Assembly (NCBI RefSeq): GCF_013416555.1
Contig: NZ_JACCFG010000001.1
Span: 620,001-684,000, forward strand
Direction: 5' to 3'
From: Sphingomonas sp. R-74633
GTDB taxonomy: Bacteria; Pseudomonadota; Alphaproteobacteria; Sphingomonadales; Sphingomonadaceae
DNA: 64,000 nucleotides
In this document: positions 36,126 through 45,795 of the stretch, one piece after another
Position numbering within the stretch: position 1 is the first letter of the stretch
Layout: every line of letters starts with the position of its first letter
The notes under the pieces: generated by a model
What the model saw: only the letters and a program-made list of their open reading frames with translations
What the model was told of the DNA's origin: nothing
The model's database searches: none
Made by a program: the position numbers and the translations under genes

Positions 36126-38158
36126 CAATCCTGCTCCACGCTGCCGCGTTCGGCTGCGCTGCTGTCTACGGTGTTGCTGGTGGTGGCGTTGGCCGCCTCC
36201 GAAGCGACGTTGCTCGCCGCCTCGGCTGCATCTTCCGGCGCTTCCGGCGGCGGCGCGTTCTGCGTCACTTCAAAGGCCCTGGCCTGCTCGGCCGCCCGCA
36301 TCCGGTAATCGCCGCCCCAGGTCGGTTCCTCGCGGTGGAGCGAGTCCATCGCCACCTTGCGGTCGAACAGGAAGGTCATGATGTCGCGGCCGATCATCGG
36401 CGTGTCGAGATTTCGGACCGTGTGGCCGTTATGCTCGAGCACGATGCCGGCGGCATATTTGGGATTGTCCGCTGGCGCGAAGCAGACGAGCAGCGCGTGG
36501 TCGCGCAGCTTGAATGGCAGCGAAGCATTCTTGAGCACGCCCGAGGCCCGCTCCGCCATGGTGATGCGGCGGACCTGCGCCGTGCCGGTCTTGCCCGCCA
36601 TCGTCAGGCCCTGGACCTGGATCCGCGCCGCGCCGCCGGTGCCGCCCGAATTGATCACGCCGAACATCGCGTCGCGGATGATCGCAAGCTGCTCAGGGGT
36701 GGCGGCGAGCGGCGCTGCCTGCTGGTAGGGCGCGTCGGCGATCAGCCTGGGAACCAGCTGGCGCCCCGAGGCGAGCCGGCTTGCCATCACCGCGAGCTGG
36801 AGCGGGTTGGCGAGCACATAGCCCTGGCCGATCGAGGCGTTGAGCGAGTCCGCCACGGTCCATTGCTGCTTGTAGCGCTTCAGCTTCCAGGCGCTGTCGG
36901 GCACGGTGCCGAAGCGCTGGGTGGAGAAGGGCAGGTCGAACTTCTGGCCAAGCCCCATCGAGCGCGCGATCGGCGCCACCGCATCATAACCCACGCGGCG
37001 CACCATTTCGTAGAAATAGATGTCGCAGCTCTGCATGATCGCGTTCTTGAGGTCGAGCGGGCCGTGGCCGCTCTTCTTGTGGCAGTGGAAGATGCCATTG
37101 CCGACGCGCATCGCGCCCGAGCAGACCACCCGCGCGGTGGGGTCCACGCCCGCATGCATCAGCGCGAGGCCGTTCATCGGCTTCACTGTCGAGCCCGGGG
37201 GATACAGGCCCTGCAGCACCTTGTTCATCAGCGGGACGTGATCGTCCTCGCTCAGCATCTTCCATTCGTTGCGGCTGATGCCGTCGGAAAAGCTGTTGGG
37301 GTCGTAGGCAGGCATCGAGACCATGGCGAGGATGTCGCCATTGCTCACGTCGATCACCACCGCCGAGCCCGAATTGGTGCCCATCCGGCGCGCGACATAT
37401 TCCTGGAGCAGCGCGTCGATCGTCAGCTTCACCGTCTCGCCGGGCGAATCCGGCCGCGTGGCGAGCTCCTTGACCAGCCGGCCATGCGCAGTGACCTCGA
37501 CGCGCTTGGCGCCCGGCGTGCCGCGCAGCCGGTCTTCCAGCGTCTTCTCCAGCCCGTCCTTGCCCAGCTTGAAGCCGGGGGCGACGAGCAGCGGGTCCTT
37601 GTCCTTCTTATACTGTTCGGCGGAAGCAGTGCCGACATAGCCCACGAGATGCGCTACGCCCGCCGCCAGCGGATAGTTGCGCGAAAAGCCGCGGGTGGGC
37701 TGCACGCCCGGCATCTCGGGCACGCGCACACTTACCGCGGCGAACTGCTCCCAGGTCAGGCTGTCCGACACCTGCACCGGCTGGAATCCGGCGGCGCGCT
37801 TCAGATCGGTGCGGATCCGTGACGTGTCTTCTTCGGAGAGGCTCAGGATCTGCTGGAGCATGCCCAGCGTCTTTTCCTTGTCCTCCATCCGGTCGGGAAT
37901 AAGGTCGACGCGAAATGCCGTGCGGTTATTGGCGATCGGGATGCCGGCGCGGTCGATGATCCAGCCGCGCCGCGGCGGCGTGAGCGTCAGGCGCACGCGG
38001 TTGCTCTCGGCGGTAAGCCGGTAGCGCTCGTTCTCGAAAACGGCGAGCCAGGTCATCCGCCCGGCCAGCACCAATGCCGCAGCGCCCTGCAACCCGCCCA
38101 GCACCAGCGCGCGGCGGGAGAAACTATAAGCCTGCGCTGCCTCGGTGATCCGTACCAT
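36125..38158 (-). CDS. mrdA: Penicillin-binding protein 2, elongation transpeptidase
   Basis: Class B PBP that cross-links peptidoglycan during elongation. One N-terminal membrane anchor (ALVLGGLQGAAALVLAG) is followed by the dimerisation domain (PPRRGWIIDRAG). The transpeptidase has SxxK in PPGSTVKP, SCD in MQSCDIYFYE and KTGT in MAGKTGTAQV. At 677 residues it carries an unusual C-terminal tail of about 45 residues, rich in Ala/Glu/Ser/Asn (PPPEAPEDAAEAASNV...). Its ATG shares one base with the mreD stop. Confidence 0.96.
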   Translation of the reverse strand: MVRITEAAQAYSFSRRALVLGGLQGAAALVLAGRMTWLAVFENERYRLTAESNRVRLTLTPPRRGWIIDRAGIPIANNRTAFRVDLIPDRMEDKEKTLGMLQQILSLSEEDTSRIRTDLKRAAGFQPVQVSDSLTWEQFAAVSVRVPEMPGVQPTRGFSRNYPLAAGVAHLVGYVGTASAEQYKKDKDPLLVAPGFKLGKDGLEKTLEDRLRGTPGAKRVEVTAHGRLVKELATRPDSPGETVKLTIDALLQEYVARRMGTNSGSAVVIDVSNGDILAMVSMPAYDPNSFSDGISRNEWKMLSEDDHVPLMNKVLQGLYPPGSTVKPMNGLALMHAGVDPTARVVCSGAMRVGNGIFHCHKKSGHGPLDLKNAIMQSCDIYFYEMVRRVGYDAVAPIARSMGLGQKFDLPFSTQRFGTVPDSAWKLKRYKQQWTVADSLNASIGQGYVLANPLQLAVMASRLASGRQLVPRLIADAPYQQAAPLAATPEQLAIIRDAMFGVINSGGTGGAARIQVQGLTMAGKTGTAQVRRITMAERASGVLKNASLPFKLRDHALLVCFAPADNPKYAAGIVLEHNGHTVRNLDTPMIGRDIMTFLFDRKVAMDSLHREEPTWGGDYRMRAAEQARAFEVTQNAPPPEAPEDAAEAASNVASEAANATTSNTVDSSAAERGSVEQD

Positions 38159-38667
38159 TATTGTCGCTTCTTATCCCGATCCAGCCACGCGCAGAAGCGC
38201 GCGATTACGGGAAAGAGCGCGGCGGATACACAAATCTGGATAAGCAGCGCGGTATCGACATGCGCGGCAAAGGGAGAGGCGACCAGCCGGCCGGCAATCA
38301 GCACGAATGCAATCGCGCCGCTGGCGATCAGCCAATCCTGCCAGAAATCGCGCCACACCAGCCTGGTGTCGAGCACATCGATCATCAGCACCGAGGCAGA
38401 CCAGAGTAGCATCGCGCTGCCGAGCGGCTGTCCGCTCATCATATCGTCGAAGAAGCCGAGCGGCACCGGCATCCACACCTTCATCGAATCGCCGCGCACC
38501 AGTCGCCAGGCGAGCATCATCATCAGCCCGAACGGCGGCAGGAACGGCACGGTGGCGACCATCGGCAGCAGCGTCGTCAGCGAGCCGAGCACCACCGAGA
38601 GCGGTGCCAGCCACAGGCTGCGCGGCATCTTCTCGCGGCGGCCGAGCGGGATGAAGTCCGCCGCCAT
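38158..38667 (-). CDS. mreD: Rod-shape-determining protein MreD
   Basis: Inner-membrane partner of MreC in the elongasome. 169 residues, with five hydrophobic segments and the MreD-like PFGLMMMLAWRLVRGD and PLGFFDDMMSGQPLGSAMLL. The start overlaps the mreC stop by one base (TAATG) and the stop overlaps the mrdA start in the same way. The assignment rests on both sequence and position. Confidence 0.9.
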   Translation of the reverse strand: MAADFIPLGRREKMPRSLWLAPLSVVLGSLTTLLPMVATVPFLPPFGLMMMLAWRLVRGDSMKVWMPVPLGFFDDMMSGQPLGSAMLLWSASVLMIDVLDTRLVWRDFWQDWLIASGAIAFVLIAGRLVASPFAAHVDTALLIQICVSAALFPVIARFCAWLDRDKKRQ

Positions 38668-39572
38668 TATTTCAGCTCGGCGTTGGGCTTGGCGCTGGCC
38701 GAGGGCTTGGGGGTAGGGGCGGGCGTCGGGTCGGGCAGGAAGGTCGCCTGGACCAGCGCGAAGTCGAGCGCGTCGGGATTGGCCGAGGGTTCGGCCACCG
38801 CGATGTCGCGCGAGGTACGGATCACGCGCGCCACCGGGATGTTCGGCGGGAAGATGCCGCCAGTGCCCGAAGTGACGAAAGTGTCGCCCGGCTGGAAGAT
38901 CATCGTCGCCACGCTCGCCGAGCGAATGTCCAGCAGCCCGTCGCCGCGGCCGGTGGCGATGCCGGGCAGGCCGTCGCGGGTGCGGCGCACCGGCACGATG
39001 CTCTCCGAATCGACGATCAGCAGCACGCGCGCGGTATTGGGGCTGGTCTCGATCACCTGGCCGATCAGCCCGTCGGGCTGGCGGACGGGCTGGCCGACCT
39101 TCACGCCCTGCCAGCCGCCGGCGTTGAGCGTGGCATAGCGGCGCGTGCTCGCTACCGAGCTCGCCACCAGCCGGGCCGCCACCACCGCATCGGTGGAGAC
39201 GTCGCGCAGCTTGAGCATGTCGCGCAAATGCCGGTTTTCCTGGTTGAGCGTGCGCGCCCGGCCGACGAGCAGCGCGTTATCGGCGAGCTCCTTCTTCAGC
39301 CGCGCATTCTCGCCGCGCACGTTCCAGTAGGAGGAGACACCCGAAGGCACGCCCGCCACGCTGGTACGCACCCAGGTGAAGCCGCTGGCGACGGGCGTGG
39401 TGATCTCCGAAAAGAACCCCCGCACCGCCGAGAAGGCGGGCGGGTTGAACGTCGAGAGCAGCAGCAATGCCACGCCGATCAGCATGCCGCCGACGACGCC
39501 CACATAACCCAGGAAGAGCCCGTATTGCGCCCGTCGCGAAAACCCCGGGCGCCGGTTGCGTGGCGGCGCCAT
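38667..39572 (-). CDS. mreC: Rod-shape-determining protein MreC
   Basis: Periplasmic scaffold of the elongasome, 301 residues. It has a short cytoplasmic start, a membrane helix (LFLGYVGVVGGMLIGVALLLL), a coiled coil (ENARLKKELADNALLVGRARTLNQENRHLRDML region, about 88-120) and beta domains with GLIGQVIETSPNTARVLLI. The Pro/Thr/Lys-rich tail (PDPTPAPTPKPSASAK) is likely unstructured. It lies 17 bases after mreB. Confidence 0.94.
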   Translation of the reverse strand: MAPPRNRRPGFSRRAQYGLFLGYVGVVGGMLIGVALLLLSTFNPPAFSAVRGFFSEITTPVASGFTWVRTSVAGVPSGVSSYWNVRGENARLKKELADNALLVGRARTLNQENRHLRDMLKLRDVSTDAVVAARLVASSVASTRRYATLNAGGWQGVKVGQPVRQPDGLIGQVIETSPNTARVLLIVDSESIVPVRRTRDGLPGIATGRGDGLLDIRSASVATMIFQPGDTFVTSGTGGIFPPNIPVARVIRTSRDIAVAEPSANPDALDFALVQATFLPDPTPAPTPKPSASAKPNAELK

Positions 39573-39589
39573 CTCCCCTTACCTCTCGC

Positions 39590-40630
<1,041 letters not shown>

Positions 40631-40778
40631 TTATGGTTCCGTCCTGCGGCGCGGGCGCCCGCCGCGCAGCTCTTCACAAAATTCTAGTGCGGCCCCCTCC
40701 GGGTCGGACTGAAAAATCCGGCCTGGTGCGATGCGGTTGGGGTCGCGGGATGCCGCCGCTTGGGCTAGAGCAACGACC

Positions 40779-42566
40779 ATGTCAATACGCCGTCTGCCCG
40801 AGCATCTTGTCAACCGAATAGCAGCAGGAGAAGTGGTCGAACGCCCTGCCAGCGCGCTGAAAGAACTGGTCGAAAACGCAATCGACGCGGGAGCGACCCG
40901 GATCGCCGTGAAACTGGCGGGTGGCGGCACCGATCTGATCGAAGTGACCGACGATGGCTGCGGCATGTCGCCGGCGGAAATGGCGCTCGCGCTGGAGCGT
41001 CATGCCACCTCCAAGCTGCCCGATGACGAGATCGACCAGGTCACCACCTTGGGCTTCCGTGGCGAAGCGCTGCCCTCGATCGCCAGCGTCGCGCGAATGA
41101 GCCTCGAAAGCCGGGTGCGCGGGGCAGAGGGCTGGAGCCGCGTGGTCGATAATGGCGCGGTGGTCTCCGAAGGCCCCGCCGCGCTGCCGCCGGGCACCCG
41201 CGTGCGAGTCGAGCAGCTGTTCGGCCGCGTTCCCGCGCGCCGCAAGTTCCTGCGCTCGCCGCGCGCCGAATATGCCGCCAGCCTCGATGTGATGAAGCGC
41301 CTCGCCATGGCCCGGCCCGACATCGCCTTCTCGGTCGAGCATGACGGGCGCAAGGCGCTGCAGGTCCAGGGCGGCGAGACCAGCCCCGAGCGCGTCGCCG
41401 GCCTCACCGACCGCGCGCTCGCCGAGAACAGCGTTGCGGTGGATTTCGAGCGGGAAGGGGTGTTCCTCGGCGGCGTCGCCGGCCTGCCGACCTTCAATCG
41501 CGGCGTGGCGGACCACCAATATCTTTTCGTCAATGGCCGCCCGGTGAAGGATCGCCTTCTCATCGGCGCCCTGCGCGGCGCCTATGCCGAGATGCTCGCG
41601 CGCGACCGTCATCCGGTGGTGGCGCTGTTCCTCGACGTCCCCGCCGACCAGGTCGACGTCAACGTCCACCCCGCCAAGACCGAGGTCCGCTTCCGCGATC
41701 CGGCGCTGATCCGCGGCATGATCGTCTCGGGCCTGCGCCGTGCGCTCGACGAGGCCGGCCACCGCAGCGTCCAGCGCCCGAGCGAGGCAGCTTTGGGGAT
41801 GTGGACCAGCGAACCGGTCGCGCCGGCGCCCCAGCTATGGGACGCAGAACCTTCCGCCGCGCCTGCCTACAGCCCGGCGCCGCAGTATAACTATGCCAGC
41901 GTCCACGACCGCCGCCCGAGCTTCAGTGCCCCGCCGCCGCTCGCCCGCGCCGAAGTCGCGGTCGAGCCCGTGCCGCAGAGCGTCCAGCATCCGCTCGGCG
42001 TCGCGCGCGGCCAGGTCGCCAAGACCTATATCGTCGCCGAAGCCGAGGACGGACTGGTCCTAGTCGACCAGCACGCCGCACACGAACGCCTCGTCCTCGA
42101 GCGGATGCGCCGGGCAATGTCGGAGGACGGCGTCGCCTCGCAGGGGCTGTTGGTGCCCGAAGTGGTCGAACTCGACGAGCCCGGCTGCGATCGTCTCGAA
42201 GCCCGCGTCGCCGAACTCTCCGAATTCGGCCTCGACCTTGAGCGCTTCGGCCCGCGCGCCATGCTCGTCCGCGCCGTCCCCGCCGCGCTCGGCAAGGGCG
42301 ACGTCCACGCGCTGGTCACCGATCTCGCCGACGAGCTCGCCAGCTTCGACGAGGCGCTCAGCCTCAAGGAAAAGCTCGACCATGTCGCCGCGACCATGGC
42401 CTGCCACGGCTCGGTGCGGGCAGGGCGCGTGCTCTCGGTTGCCGAGATGAACGCGCTGCTCCGCGAGATGGAAGTCACGCCGCATTCGGGCCAGTGCAAC
42501 CACGGTCGCCCGACCTGGGTGAAGCTGGCGCACGGCGATATCGAGAAGCTGTTCGGGAGGAAGTGA
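40779..42566 (+). CDS. mutL: DNA mismatch repair protein MutL (endonuclease-type)
   Basis: Mismatch-repair ATPase, 595 residues. The GHKL ATPase domain shows ELVENAIDAG, DDGCGM and GFRGEALPSIASV, followed by the transducer and a Pro/Ala-rich linker (about 330-410). The C-terminal dimerisation domain contains DQHAAHERLVLE from Asp430, which fits the DQHA-x2-E-x4-E endonuclease motif, and the metal-site companion GQCNHGRPT near residue 573. This is the type found in bacteria without MutH. ATG 40779 starts the conserved MSIRRLPEHLVNRIAAGEV. Confidence 0.96.
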   Translation: MSIRRLPEHLVNRIAAGEVVERPASALKELVENAIDAGATRIAVKLAGGGTDLIEVTDDGCGMSPAEMALALERHATSKLPDDEIDQVTTLGFRGEALPSIASVARMSLESRVRGAEGWSRVVDNGAVVSEGPAALPPGTRVRVEQLFGRVPARRKFLRSPRAEYAASLDVMKRLAMARPDIAFSVEHDGRKALQVQGGETSPERVAGLTDRALAENSVAVDFEREGVFLGGVAGLPTFNRGVADHQYLFVNGRPVKDRLLIGALRGAYAEMLARDRHPVVALFLDVPADQVDVNVHPAKTEVRFRDPALIRGMIVSGLRRALDEAGHRSVQRPSEAALGMWTSEPVAPAPQLWDAEPSAAPAYSPAPQYNYASVHDRRPSFSAPPPLARAEVAVEPVPQSVQHPLGVARGQVAKTYIVAEAEDGLVLVDQHAAHERLVLERMRRAMSEDGVASQGLLVPEVVELDEPGCDRLEARVAELSEFGLDLERFGPRAMLVRAVPAALGKGDVHALVTDLADELASFDEALSLKEKLDHVAATMACHGSVRAGRVLSVAEMNALLREMEVTPHSGQCNHGRPTWVKLAHGDIEKLFGRK

Positions 42567-42576
42567 AGGAGGGCAG

Positions 42577-42915
42577 CTAGACGGATGTCGGCCAGGGCAG
42601 AGGATCCACCCTGGGCGGCGGCCCGTGGAGCTCGGTTTCCCAAATCTCGAATGGGGGCTCCGGTGCCTTGCCGGTCACATATTGCAGGATGTATTGGGCT
42701 GCCCTGTGCTCTGCCCATTTCGCATTGAGGACACCGCCCCGCTCGTCGATCTCGATGACATTGGCGAAGATCGCAAAGGCCTGCTCGAGCGCGCCTGGCT
42801 CTTCGAAGATGCAGGAATAGTCGACGCCTTCGAGCACGGGATTGCCGACCGAGCGATTGGCGATCCAGAACGCGAAGGTCCGTAATGCCCCGCTAAACTG
42901 TCCGCTGAGCTTCAT
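42577..42915 (-). CDS. Hypothetical protein, 112 residues
   Basis: Small soluble protein beginning MKLSGQFSGALRTFAFWIAN and ending in a Pro-rich tail (HGPPPRVDPLPWPTSV). No signal peptide or known motif recognised. The acidic and aromatic composition and the EQAFAIFANVIEIDERGG segment suggest a folded alpha/beta protein. ATG 42915 lies 8 bases after the stop of the membrane-protein gene, so the two form a small operon, convergent with mutL. A longer open frame runs upstream but is the shadow of its neighbour. Confidence 0.7.
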   Translation of the reverse strand: MKLSGQFSGALRTFAFWIANRSVGNPVLEGVDYSCIFEEPGALEQAFAIFANVIEIDERGGVLNAKWAEHRAAQYILQYVTGKAPEPPFEIWETELHGPPPRVDPLPWPTSV

Positions 42916-42923
42916 CTTGCTAT

Positions 42924-43211
42924 CTACCGCCGCACCCGCCCGAAGTGCCACGCGCAATAGCTCCCCAGCACCAGCCACCCCGCAATCACCGGCCACACGC
43001 CATAGTCCTTCAGCGGATAGCTGAGCAGCGCCGAGATCCCGATCAGCAGGTTCGCGGTGCCCCAATAGAAGTTCATCAGCGGCGAGGAGAGCCCCACGCC
43101 GCGCGGGCGGGCAAAGGGGGTGGGGAAGGGCTCGCCGCGCAGGCCGGCGGCGAGATGCGGGATCGCGTTGCAAAGCAGCGCTCCGGCCAGGAACAGCACT
43201 AGATACCCCAT
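42924..43211 (-). CDS. Small membrane protein, 95 residues
   Basis: Three hydrophobic segments: VLFLAGALLCNAIPHL, NFYWGTANLLIGISALL and YGVWPVIAGWLVLGSYCAW. A Pro/Arg-rich connector and a basic end (HFGRVRR) place the C-terminus in the cytoplasm. Family not recognised with certainty. GAGG lies ten bases before the ATG. First of a two-gene minus-strand unit. Confidence 0.7.
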   Translation of the reverse strand: MGYLVLFLAGALLCNAIPHLAAGLRGEPFPTPFARPRGVGLSSPLMNFYWGTANLLIGISALLSYPLKDYGVWPVIAGWLVLGSYCAWHFGRVRR

Positions 43212-43274
43212 CGCCCGCGATCCTCACTGATAAGTGAGCATCTGGCAATCCGGCTTGCGTCGCACCCTTATGTT

Positions 43275-43369
43275 CCCCGGCGAAGGCCGGGGCCCAGTCT
43301 CGGCGTCGCTGATTGGGGCGGTCAAACCTCTCGAGCGACATTGCAGCTGGGCCCCGGCCTGCGCCGGGG
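43275..43369. repeat. Intergenic inverted-repeat element, family 1 copy A
   Basis: 95-base element with inverted ends (CCCCGGCGAAGGCCGGGG ... CCCCGGCCTGCGCCGGGG) followed inwards by CCCAGT/ACTGGG-like sequence. A clearly homologous copy lies at 58952-59045. It holds no open reading frame and fills most of the gap between the small membrane gene and the first CAP-domain gene. Confidence 0.8.
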
Positions 43370-43403
43370 AGCGGCTATGCCGGGGGCATCGGTAAACCCG
43401 GTA

Positions 43404-44114
43404 TCAGCGCTTGGCCGGCATCCGGAAGATCTGGCCGCCGCGCGCCTTCGCCCAGGCGGGCACCAGCGGCGAGCCATCGGCGGTGCCGGCGAAATCGACC
43501 ACGCAGATATTGCCGAAGCGGCGATGCGCACCGCAGCCCACCCCGGCGAAGCGGAAGTCCGACTGGAACAGCAAGGCGCGATGCCCCCGCGAGCGCACGC
43601 CGTCGTCGACGATCAGGCTGCGCACCACTGCGCCGGCATCGCCGCTGCCATACCAGATGCCTTCGCCGACATAGATGTCGCCGCCGCGCCGCTTGACCCG
43701 GTCGCCGGGCGTCATCCCGTCGCGCGAGACATGGCCCGAGCCACCGAACGAACCCTGGTCGTCGGCATGGTCCTGCGCCGCCAGCACCAGCAGCTCGCCG
43801 CGACTCAGTGCCGGCAGCGGGTCCTGGCGCTCGAGAAAGTCGATCGCCTCGTCCACTGCGTCGAGGCCCTCATTGGTGATCACGCCATTGGGATCGCCCG
43901 GCAGGAACAGCACGCGGCCATCGAAATAGCGGCGATAGTCGCGAAGCTGCTCGGCATATTCGCGCGGATGCTGGCGGGCATAGTTGATCTCGGTGAGCAC
44001 ATCGCGCTCAAGCCGCGAAATGTCGGTGGCGCGCTCGCCGGCATGGGCAGCGACGCTCGGCAACAGCAAGGCGCACGCGCCCAGCGCGGCGGCAAGACGG
44101 CCCTTGGCAATCAT
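43404..44114 (-). CDS. CAP-domain (SCP/PR-1 family) secreted protein, copy 1
   Basis: 236 residues with a signal peptide (MIAKGRLAAALGACALLLPSVAAHA) and one CAP domain. The domain shows ISRLERDVLTEINYARQHP, LLVLAAQDHADDQG, the putative metal/active His-Glu set in GHVSRDG and VGEGIWYG, then RGHRALLFQSDFRFAGVGCGAH. Known CAP proteins bind lipids or small ligands or act in the envelope; the role here is unknown. GGGGGAG precedes ATG 44114. A paralogue follows in the same orientation upstream at 44233. Confidence 0.85.
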   Translation of the reverse strand: MIAKGRLAAALGACALLLPSVAAHAGERATDISRLERDVLTEINYARQHPREYAEQLRDYRRYFDGRVLFLPGDPNGVITNEGLDAVDEAIDFLERQDPLPALSRGELLVLAAQDHADDQGSFGGSGHVSRDGMTPGDRVKRRGGDIYVGEGIWYGSGDAGAVVRSLIVDDGVRSRGHRALLFQSDFRFAGVGCGAHRRFGNICVVDFAGTADGSPLVPAWAKARGGQIFRMPAKR

Positions 44115-44232
44115 GTGTGGCGCTCCCCCCGGAGCCGGCACGGGCCCCGCGCCCGTCCGTATATCTCACCGGTAGCGATACTGGCTTAACCGCTTGAGAA
44201 GGCAAGCGGATATTCGGGAGTTAACCTTAGGC

Positions 44233-44847
44233 CTAGGGCCGTCCGTCCGGCTTGCGGCCGAGATCTGCCACGCACATCACCCGGTAATCGCGGTGCGGCC
44301 CGCAGGCGACGCCCGCATAAACCATCTCGGCGGCGAACAGAGTCTTGCGGTGTCCGCGCCCGGGCACGGCATCGTCGACGATCAGCTGGCGCACCACTTC
44401 GACGGCGCTCGGCGGACCATAGGTGATCACCTCGGCGACATAGTCCCCACCGCCGCGGCGCTGGACCCGCGTGCGCGGATTGCCGCCATCGGCGGAGATA
44501 TGCCCGGTCGCGCCGTTCGGACCCTGCTCGCGGGCATGATCGCGCGCGGCGCGGGCGAGCAGATCGGCGGAAGCGATCGGTGCCAGCGGCGCCTGGCGCT
44601 CGAGGAAGCGGATCGCCTCGTCCACTGCGCGCGTGCCTTCGCTGGTGCGCAGCCCGGTGGGGTTGCCGGGATACCAGACGATCTTGCCCTTGAAGTATTT
44701 GCGATACTGGCGGAGCCGCTCGGCATAGTCGCGGGGCCGGGTGCGCGCGAAGTTGATCTCTGCGAGCACGGCACTCTCGATTCCCGATTGGGCGGGGGCG
44801 GAGTGCAAAGGCGCCAGGGCCAGTGTCAGGGGAAGGAGAGACAGCAT
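44233..44847 (-). CDS. CAP-domain secreted protein, copy 2
   Basis: 204 residues: signal peptide MLSLLPLTLALAPLHSAPA and a CAP domain closely parallel to copy 1 (ESAVLAEINFARTRPRDYAERLRQYRKYF, LLARAARDHAREQG, TGHISADGG, VAEVITYG, PGRGHRKTLFAAEMVYAGVACGPH). The order of motifs and the RxYxxYFxG insertion are shared, so the pair arose by tandem duplication. GAGGGGGCG leads into ATG 44847. 118 bases separate the two genes; they may be transcribed together. Confidence 0.85.
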   Translation of the reverse strand: MLSLLPLTLALAPLHSAPAQSGIESAVLAEINFARTRPRDYAERLRQYRKYFKGKIVWYPGNPTGLRTSEGTRAVDEAIRFLERQAPLAPIASADLLARAARDHAREQGPNGATGHISADGGNPRTRVQRRGGGDYVAEVITYGPPSAVEVVRQLIVDDAVPGRGHRKTLFAAEMVYAGVACGPHRDYRVMCVADLGRKPDGRP

Positions 44848-44966
44848 CGCCCCCTCATAAACCCGTTCGAGGTGAATGCCTGCCGAACAAAAGATTAACG
44901 TAAGCTGCAACCTTGGTCGATTGAGCTCGTTTTATACCCCGAGCGACAGAAAAGGTCCGGGTTGAA

Positions 44967-45044
44967 ATGGCTAAGGTTTTCCCAGTGATGCTCGCCCTGA
45001 TCCCGCTGGTTGCGGTAATCGGCGCCTGCGTTTCGTGCCCGTAA
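44967..45044 (+). CDS. Candidate 25-residue hydrophobic peptide
   Basis: Short frame encoding MAKVFPVMLALIPLVAVIG plus a Cys-containing end (ACVSCP). Nearly all of it is one membrane helix with two terminal cysteines. It has an AAAAGG 12 bases upstream and lies in a 323-base gap between a CAP gene and rplI; a strong terminator follows at 45117. It could be a small membrane protein or a lipoprotein-like peptide. Coding status rests on the frame, its hydrophobic pattern and its position only. Confidence 0.45.
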   Translation: MAKVFPVMLALIPLVAVIGACVSCP

Positions 45045-45116
45045 CGCTGCGGCGTTACTTGAGAGGCACGCCGATATACTAGGTTATTCAGTTCCCTCGG
45101 TGGTCGCACCAAGGAA

Positions 45117-45156
45117 AAGGGCCGCCCCGGCAACCCGGGACGGCCCTTCTTTTTTC
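45117..45156. terminator. Bidirectional intrinsic terminator
   Basis: GC-rich stem of 14 pairs with one mismatch around a 4-base loop, followed on the plus strand by TTCTTTTTT and on the minus strand by TTTTCC. It ends the rpsF-rpsR-rplI operon (rplI stop at 45171) and would also stop transcripts of the small peptide gene from the other side. Confidence 0.85.
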
Positions 45157-45170
45157 CTCGCGAAAGGCGA

Positions 45171-45782
45171 TCAGCCCTCGGCGGTCTCGCCTTCGTCGGC
45201 GGCCGGAGCCTCCTCACGAACTTCGGCGGTCGCGCCCGGCTCGGCGTTGGGATCGTAATCCTCAACGAAGCCGGCTTCTTCCTTCTCGAACATCGCGGCC
45301 ATCACGTCGACGCCCTGCGACTGCATCTCGGCCTCTTCCGGCGAGCGGGCGACGTTGACCTTGACGGATACCGACACCTCGGGGTGCAGCGCGACGCGGA
45401 TCTCGTACACGCCGATCGACTTGATCGGCTTGTCGAGAACGACCTGCGCCTTGTTGACCTTGTGGCCGTCGGCGACGAGCGCCTCGACCAGGTCACGCAC
45501 GGCGACCGAACCATAGAGATGGCCGGCGTTCGATGCCTGACGGATCAGGGTGACCGAAACGTCGTTGAACGTGCCGGCTTCCTTCTCCGCGTCCGAACGG
45601 CGCGAAGCGTTGTCGGCTTCGATGCGCGCGCGGTTGGCTTCGAAAACCTTGCGGTTGGCGGCGTTCGAGCGGAGCGCCTTCTTGTTCGGGAGAAGGAAGT
45701 TGCGGGCGAACCCGTCCTTCACCGTCACGACGTCGCCGATGGCGCCGAGCTTCTCAACGCGCTCAAGCAGAATGACTTCCAT
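45171..45782 (-). CDS. rplI: 50S ribosomal protein L9
   Basis: Large-subunit protein that binds 23S rRNA. MEVILLERVEKLGAIGDVVTVKDGFARNFLLPNKKA is the L9 N-domain; the long helix and C-domain follow (to about residue 150). At 203 residues it has an extra acidic tail (FEKEEAGFVEDYDPNAE..., DEGETAEG), which is common in this bacterial group. Start ATG 45782, 13 bases after rpsR. Confidence 0.96.
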   Translation of the reverse strand: MEVILLERVEKLGAIGDVVTVKDGFARNFLLPNKKALRSNAANRKVFEANRARIEADNASRRSDAEKEAGTFNDVSVTLIRQASNAGHLYGSVAVRDLVEALVADGHKVNKAQVVLDKPIKSIGVYEIRVALHPEVSVSVKVNVARSPEEAEMQSQGVDVMAAMFEKEEAGFVEDYDPNAEPGATAEVREEAPAADEGETAEG

Positions 45783-45795
45783 GAGTCTGCGCTCC

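Noticed and set aside
36900..37100. SCD in place of SxN in PBP2 as a lost active-site residue
   Set aside because: An S-x-D triad is common in PBP2 proteins, so it is not an anomaly.
45171..45330. Acidic extension of L9 as a fusion or frameshift
   Set aside because: Acidic tails on L9 are ordinary in alphaproteobacteria and the frame is clean.
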